This document shows positions 59,154-64,000 of a stretch of 64,000 bases of DNA, piece by piece (positions within the stretch are counted from its first letter, which is position 1; every line of letters begins with the position of its first letter). Below the pieces are notes generated by a model that did not search any database, had not been told where the DNA came from, and was given only the letters and a program-made list of their open reading frames with translations. This stretch comes from Heracleum sosnowskyi (Eukaryota > Streptophyta > Magnoliopsida > Apiales > Apiaceae), in contig CM061241.1 of assembly GCA_030848705.1 (NCBI GenBank), positions 81,415,178 through 81,479,177 on the forward strand, given 5' to 3'. The position numbers and the translations under genes were made by a program.

Positions 59154-60976
59154 CTGATGGTACTCAGACTTATGCTTCCGTACTTCCTTTACGACCCATT
59201 CCGTTAGCTTTCCCTATCGAATCAGGCTCTCAATTTCATCCTTCAATTGTCGGCAATCGGCCGTGTGATGTCCTGTAGATTCATGGTAAGCACAGTATTT
59301 AGAGGTGTCCCTTTTACTATATTCCGTTAGCGGGGTGGCTTTCTTGAATACCCCCTTCCCAGCGTAAGTGGCATATATATGATCAATGGAAGCCATCAAA
59401 GGGGTATGATTCTGCCATTTTGTTGTGTAAGGCCTTCCAGTCTCTTTATTTTCCTTGGTCTTGTTAAACTTCTTTGGGCTAGGGCTCCTTCTGAAAGTCT
59501 TTCTCCTTTCTTCTGGACTAGAAGATCTCCCTCTCTTCTCCATCCTTCGGCCACTGCTTCTTAGATCTCTCATAGATTTCTCTACCCTTTTGTGAGGCTC
59601 CGCTTGTTCATAAAATTCGGCCAAAGTTTCCGGTTCCCTGGCCTGTAGGGTCTTCCAGAATTTAGAGCCCTCCCTCAATCCAGCAATTAGGAAATTCTTC
59701 TGGGCTTCTTCTATTGCTCCTCGGACTTGAGGGACCTCAGCATTAAACCGCATGAAATAGTCCTGCAGGGACTCTGTTTCCCCCTGCTTAATGTTTGACA
59801 GGGTAGCCACCGGGGGGCATAATGAAGAGTGGATTGAAACTGCCTTAAGAATAGATCTCCCAACTGTCTCCACGTGCTAATGCTAGCTGGTCCTAGCTTA
59901 GTAAACCACTGTTGGGCACTCCCCCTTAATGAGGCAGCGAATAATCGGCAACGAGTTAGGTCAGGAACTTGATAGACCTCCATCTCGGTATTGAAACGGG
60001 CCAAGTATTCAGCAGGATCCGCATCTCTATTGAAGGCAAGCTCGAGGTTACTTCTAAATGCCGGGGGCAGAGGGGACATCCTTATTGCAGGAGTAAAAGG
60101 AGATGGGGCCGTAGCAGGGGGTGGGGCTCTCTTCTCATGTTCCATCTGCACCAGCAGGCGCCTCAGATCACCAACCCTTAGGTCTCCAATTCTCTCGTCC
60201 GACCCCTCTTCACTAGCATGGTGAGAGGAAGTCCTCTCCCTTCGCTCCCTTCTACGAGTTCGAGGCGGAGTCCTTTCTCTTCTTTCTGTTCTAGGTGGAG
60301 TCCTCTCCCTTCGCTCTGTTCTAGGAGGAGTCATCTCCCTTCGCTCTGTTCTAGGCGGAGTCCTCTCCCTTCACTCTGTTCTAGGCGGAGTCCTCTCCCT
60401 TCGCTCTGTTCTAGGCGGAGTCCTTTCTGGCGCCTCCTTCCGTGCTTTAGATTTTTCCAATCTAAGCCTTAGATCGTGCTCAGTTAGCTTCTTCCCAATT
60501 CGATCCAACACACTAGTGGATCTAGCCTCGGATGAAGCTGGCTCATGCCGCGGCTCGCTCGGAGCCTGGCTGCCTCGCTCCTCCTGGCTTGGAGATATCT
60601 CATCTGTCTCAAGAGACCCGGTTTTCTTTAGCCCATTAGCTACCTCGTCGAACTCGTGTATGAGTTTTTTAGAGGTTTTATCCTTCTTGTCCTTCGTGCC
60701 CTTAAGCCTTCGAGCCTTCCTCTTCGCATTCTTGATTGAGTTCTGCTCGACCTTAGCTAGCCGGGCGTTCATAGCTTTGAATTGGAGCTCGATCCCCTCG
60801 AGGTAGCCTAGGATCTTCTGGCCATCTAGTGTAACCGGTGCGACTTGAGGCATGACAGGGGTGATTTTGCTTGGTCCTTCCTCTCCGTGGGGTGGTGGAT
60901 CCGTCCTTGCTCCTTGTGGTGTGGCATCCTTCTTGTGCACAATCCCCTTGTCATCGTTCTTGTTGTTCTTCGACAT
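59154..60976 (-). pseudogene. gag: Tat gag, broken by a stop, a frameshift and a gag-pol boundary stop
   Basis: The start MSKNNKNDDKG is at 60976, just inside the PBS. A charged N-terminus is followed by a run of about six RTPPRTERRE repeats (60240-60430). TGA at 60371 breaks this run, by one change in a CGA codon. The core retrotransposon gag domain (FRSNLELAFNRDADPAEYLA, GSAQQWFTKL) ends at a C6 run (59812-59817) where one base is missing and the frame shifts. The zinc knuckle CAYHESTGHHTADC, typical of Tat, lies near 59250. A TAG at 59214-59216 lies in frame with pol. Confidence 0.8.
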
Positions 60977-61005
60977 CCTTCTCCTTAAGATGCTTAGGCC
61001 CCTCC

Positions 61006-61018
61006 TTCTAGCGCCAAT
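61006..61018 (-). other. Primer-binding site of the Tat element
   Basis: The minus strand reads ATTGGCGCTAGAAGG directly after the LTR end CTAACAACA. This type of site follows LTRs of many plant Tat elements; the matching tRNA is not identified here. Confidence 0.55.
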
Positions 61019-61925
61019 TGTTGTTAGGAGAATTTCGTACAACAGTGTGTTGGAGGTTTTATGGAAAGTTGTGGCTGGACTTGTATGATGACTCCTCAGA
61101 AATTGAATAGAGAATGGGTTTTTTCTCTTGCACTTGCCGAGTGTCAATTGTGTATCATACAAGGTGCCTACGTACCCCTTTATATAGGGATCAAGCCTCA
61201 CGTAGTTCTTGGAGAACAAGTCATTGAATAAGCCCATTCAGTCCAAGCCCATAAAATAGTCAGGATTTATGTTCCCATAAATAACTCAAGGATTATCAAT
61301 CCACCTCATGTTCCCATAAATAGTTCCAAGGATCATCAATCCTTCTCAAGTCCCCATAAATAGTCTAAGGATCATCAATCCTCTTCAAGTTCCCATAAAT
61401 AATCCGGTTTTCACACGTTTTCCTACAATCTCGCGGCATCTCCGCATTTCTTCCCATGATTGTAGGTCTGTCCCGTGTCAACCAAGAAACATTCCATAAA
61501 CAGGAATTTCCATATTTTGGGCTTCACCCACGATGCGAGCTGGCCAGGCTCGCATCGCACAAGACATATGAAAATTACTCTTTCGTAGTTCAAGTGGTGC
61601 GAGCTCACCTATGTTCAATTTATTCTTATTTCTGATAAGTAACACGAGCCCATTACTTCATAATGGTGAGAGCCCATAAGCTTAGGACGAGGGTTCATAA
61701 ATAAAGACGCGAGCCCATCAAAGTGAACTCATAGCGAATCGAGTCTGATTATGATGCGACCCCTTGTCAAGGTGGGAAATCATAACGAAGCGAGCCCACC
61801 ATACTTAGAAGGATTTTGGGCTCAACATAGCTTAATAATGCGAGCCCTAATTCCAGTCTACACCGATCTCCAAAATATAGTTCATTCCCTAGGCCCAAAT
61901 CACTTAGGGACCTGTCTAGGGCCCA
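61019..61925 (-). repeat. 5' LTR of the Tat element, outer 22 bp missing
   Basis: Aligned with the 3' LTR without gaps over 907 bp. The terminal 22 bp (52184-52205 in the other LTR) are absent, and array sequence follows instead. Confidence 0.85.
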
Positions 61926-61928
61926 AAT

Positions 61929-63635
61929 CAAAATTTATTCTAATGGCACAATTATTCTTAACCAATAATTTACATCAAATCACGTAGCACGAAATTCACA
62001 AGTTCACATCGATATTCTCAACAAGCTTCCATAGTGTACCAACCTGAAATATTATGAAAGAGTGAGCTACACAGCTCAGCAAATAACAAATTGACTTACA
62101 AATATTCTCAAAATCAGTGGGCGTTTTAGCAAAACAGATTCCTCAAAACAATAATAATTTAAAAGCCTTTGCAAAAATTGATTCAGCCCAAAGTTTATAT
62201 TTAAAAATCCAGAATTTAAAATAGAAACGAAATTCTTATAAATACCACAGTCTTGCTCTACGGCCACACTTTCCCAGTAGCCAGGATCTTATTCTTATTC
62301 TTATACATCACACTTTTTCAGTGACCGGCATCTAAATTTCAATAATTACGCCCCCTTAATAGGTATCTAAAGTTGCACACTTGTGCGCCTACTAAGGGTA
62401 TCTAAGGTTAGTTCCGGAACTATAACGTAAATTATGAACGGTTTTAAAACGTAGAGACTGAGGGATTCGAAGATTCTCGTATCTTATATCTTAAAGAGTT
62501 CAAAACATAATTCTTATATCTTATACGAAATTCAAAACATAATCAAAATATTTTTTCCGAAAATAAAAGTAAGTCAAAAAGTACTTACCTCAAAAGCGGC
62601 CGAATACTGAAGTTAAATACTTGAACCAATCCTAATATAACATTTTATAAATTATTCAGTACACAATCCCATAGATGATTAAACTATATAGGAACACCAA
62701 TAAATTCAAGAAGGTCTCGTCACCGCAATTTATAAATTAATCAGTCAAATGAACAACACTTTAAATTTTTTATATGCTTCAAACATTAGCCACGGTGAAA
62801 ATTAACATAATACATGCATCAAGCTGATCAGCAGTGCCAGCCATCTAATGCACATAAAAATATCAACACAAAGTTCACTTAACTAATTAATAAATTGACC
62901 ACAAGTCTCTGGCCATTTAAAATATTATTCCCGAAGTACAAAAATAAACGAAATTGTGTATTTGCATGGCAATCAAACTATAATTCACATAATCTCAATA
63001 TTAATATTAAAAACATATTCTTTTAAACAAAAATTAACCAACAAAAATCAAATGTAAAACCAATGATTATCGATTTTAAAGTAACTAATCAAACTAAAAA
63101 ACAAAGTTATAAATAATATTCTAAATCATACAATTAAAAGAGATAATAAACTCATATAATATCAAAAAGAAAAAAGAAAAAGACATGCAAAAGCCTATCA
63201 AGGTAATAACATGGCAGTAGATTTCCACAAATATGAACATTACAATAATTAAATGTGGACACACCATAAGACATGTATATGTAGTTCATTAGTTACTAAT
63301 CATAAACGAACACAAATCATGTATACCGCAAGTTGAAGAAAAAAAAGAAAAAAAAACACTGAATACAGAGACGTACCTGGATAATACTAATAATTTTACA
63401 ATCTCTCCAAGTAATCCCAAAAATATAAATATTTCACACATTATTAACTAAAATATAAAGATATCGATTTTATAAAAAAAATATATTATCACACTTCTTT
63501 CCATAATAACAAATTTTATCATTATCTAAAATAAAAAATAACTTGTACGATAAATTCTAATTAAAATAATTATCTAAATAAAAATTACTTAAATCTCTAA
63601 TATCAAATAATAAAATAAAAATACGGGATTTTACA
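61929..63635 (+). repeat. Second solo LTR, right part
   Basis: Continues the LTR begun at 50978, but restarts 121 bp before the break point (61929 corresponds to 51156). It ends CGGGATTTTACA at 63635. Confidence 0.75.
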
Positions 63636-64000
63636 TAAGAGAAAAAAGATCCTGAGGTTATCTCAGGAAGATTACCTGAGATAAACTTATTTTCAAGTAC
63701 AAAAAAGTGATGGCAATTTTGTAAATATGTTAATTTTTCTGAAATTACAATAATACCGGCCTGTATTTGTATGGAAATTTTTTAATTGTCTCAGGTAACT
63801 CCCTGAGGTAACCTCAGGAACATGATACTCTTTACATAAAAGCACTTGAGAAAAAACAAATCTATACTATATTATTAAAGACGAAACATTAAAAGTTTTG
63901 TAGTCTGGTCATGAAAGTTTTTGTAGTCTGGTCACTCAATTCATAGCCGTTAGATATTTTTGATCAAATCGATGGGAACCGTTAGATAAAATATTAAAAT
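63119..64000 (+). repeat. Tandem array unit C, cut by the window edge
   Basis: Starts as unit B does at 47881 and continues into the first Helitron head at about 63862. Carries a MITE insertion absent from B. Confidence 0.8.
63639..63830. mobile_element. MULE-like MITE in unit C (192 bp)
   Basis: The inverted ends GAGAAAAAAGATCCTGAGG and GAGTATCATGTTCCTGAGG are flanked by the 9-bp duplication TTTACATAA (63630-63638 and 63831-63839). Unit B at 48390-48402 has the uninterrupted sequence. Inner words CCTGAGGT.ACCTCAGG form further palindromes. Confidence 0.8.

Larger units (their letters stand above)
51277..61925 (-). mobile_element. Tat-lineage Ty3/gypsy retrotransposon lacking reverse transcriptase core (10.6 kb)
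   Basis: LTRs at 51277-52205 (3') and 61019-61925 (5', outer 22 bp missing) are near identical. In minus orientation the order is 5' LTR, PBS, gag, protease, RT remnant, RNase H, integrase, a spacer, an antisense additional ORF, polypurine tract, 3' LTR. The second RNase H domain and the antisense ORF place it in the Tat group. Few LTR differences (for example 51723/61465 region A/G) indicate a young insertion, yet gag-pol carries several lesions, so it was probably copied as a non-autonomous element. Confidence 0.85.
47881..63118 (+). repeat. Tandem array unit B, interrupted by the Tat element
   Basis: Matches unit A from 42713 on. It runs to 51276, is interrupted by the Tat retrotransposon, and resumes at 61929 at a point 121 bp upstream of the break. 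It then continues to 63118, where unit C begins. Without the insert and the repeated 121 bp the unit is about 4.46 kb. Confidence 0.85.

Noticed and set aside
59991..60472. Plus-strand Ser/Arg-rich ORFs opposite Tat gag
   Set aside because: They are reverse readings of the RTPPRTERRE repeat in gag.
61100..61237. Start of the Tat gag at 61237
   Set aside because: That ATG lies in the LTR. The ATG at 60976, just after the primer-binding site, is the sensible start.
63639..63830. CCTGAGGT palindromes as a CRISPR-like or regulatory array
   Set aside because: The 9-bp target duplication and the empty site in unit B show a MITE.

Overview
The window is nuclear DNA of a flowering plant, most likely a eudicot. 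Four ordinary plant genes are present, the intron-containing ones with GT-AG splicing and T-rich introns. The rest is AT-rich intergenic DNA packed with plant transposon families. I cannot name the species from the sequence; the mix of copia, Tat and LTR families would suit an asterid, but that is a guess.

Layout. 1-11.7 kb is a nest of LTR elements. A non-autonomous LTR element (left LTR cut by the window edge, right LTR at 5392-6657) abuts or is inserted into a minus-strand copia gag region, which is itself split by a CACTA transposon end. A probable solo LTR follows. 12.1-15.4 kb holds a small minus-strand Helitron, a fold-back MULE-type MITE with a 10-bp target duplication, a cluster of palindromic repeats carrying a GC-rich insert, and a second MITE with a near-perfect 9-bp target duplication.

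16-40 kb is the gene-rich part. It holds a YTH-domain (ECT-type m6A reader) gene (+), a TruA-type tRNA pseudouridine synthase gene (+), a hAT-like MITE, a PIF/Harbinger transposon with its transposase (+), a divergent pair of DUF679 (DMP) membrane protein genes (- at 32.6-33.3 kb, + at 35.1-35.8 kb), and a MAC5/RBM22-type CCCH-RRM splicing factor gene (-). All exons were assembled by hand from splice signals, and the reading frame is kept at every junction. These genes do not form one pathway, although YTH, TruA and MAC5 all act on RNA.

40-64 kb is almost wholly repetitive. From 42713 to the end it is a tandem array of a unit of about 4.45 kb, in three copies with the last cut by the window edge. 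Each unit carries Helitron heads and one tail plus a solo LTR of about 1.9 kb. Copy A is interrupted by a pogo/Emigrant-like element, copy B by a 10.6-kb Tat-lineage Ty3/gypsy element, and copy C by a MULE-like MITE. The other copies serve as empty sites. The Tat element has lost its reverse transcriptase core in frame but keeps protease, RNase H and integrase. It also carries an antisense, spliced additional ORF with its own apparent promoter.

I saw no tRNA, rRNA or CRISPR. Nothing here is clearly a new biological system. The most unusual material is the 42.7-64 kb array, the non-standard junction of the Tat element, and the hairpin word shared by that element's LTRs and an intron of its antisense gene.
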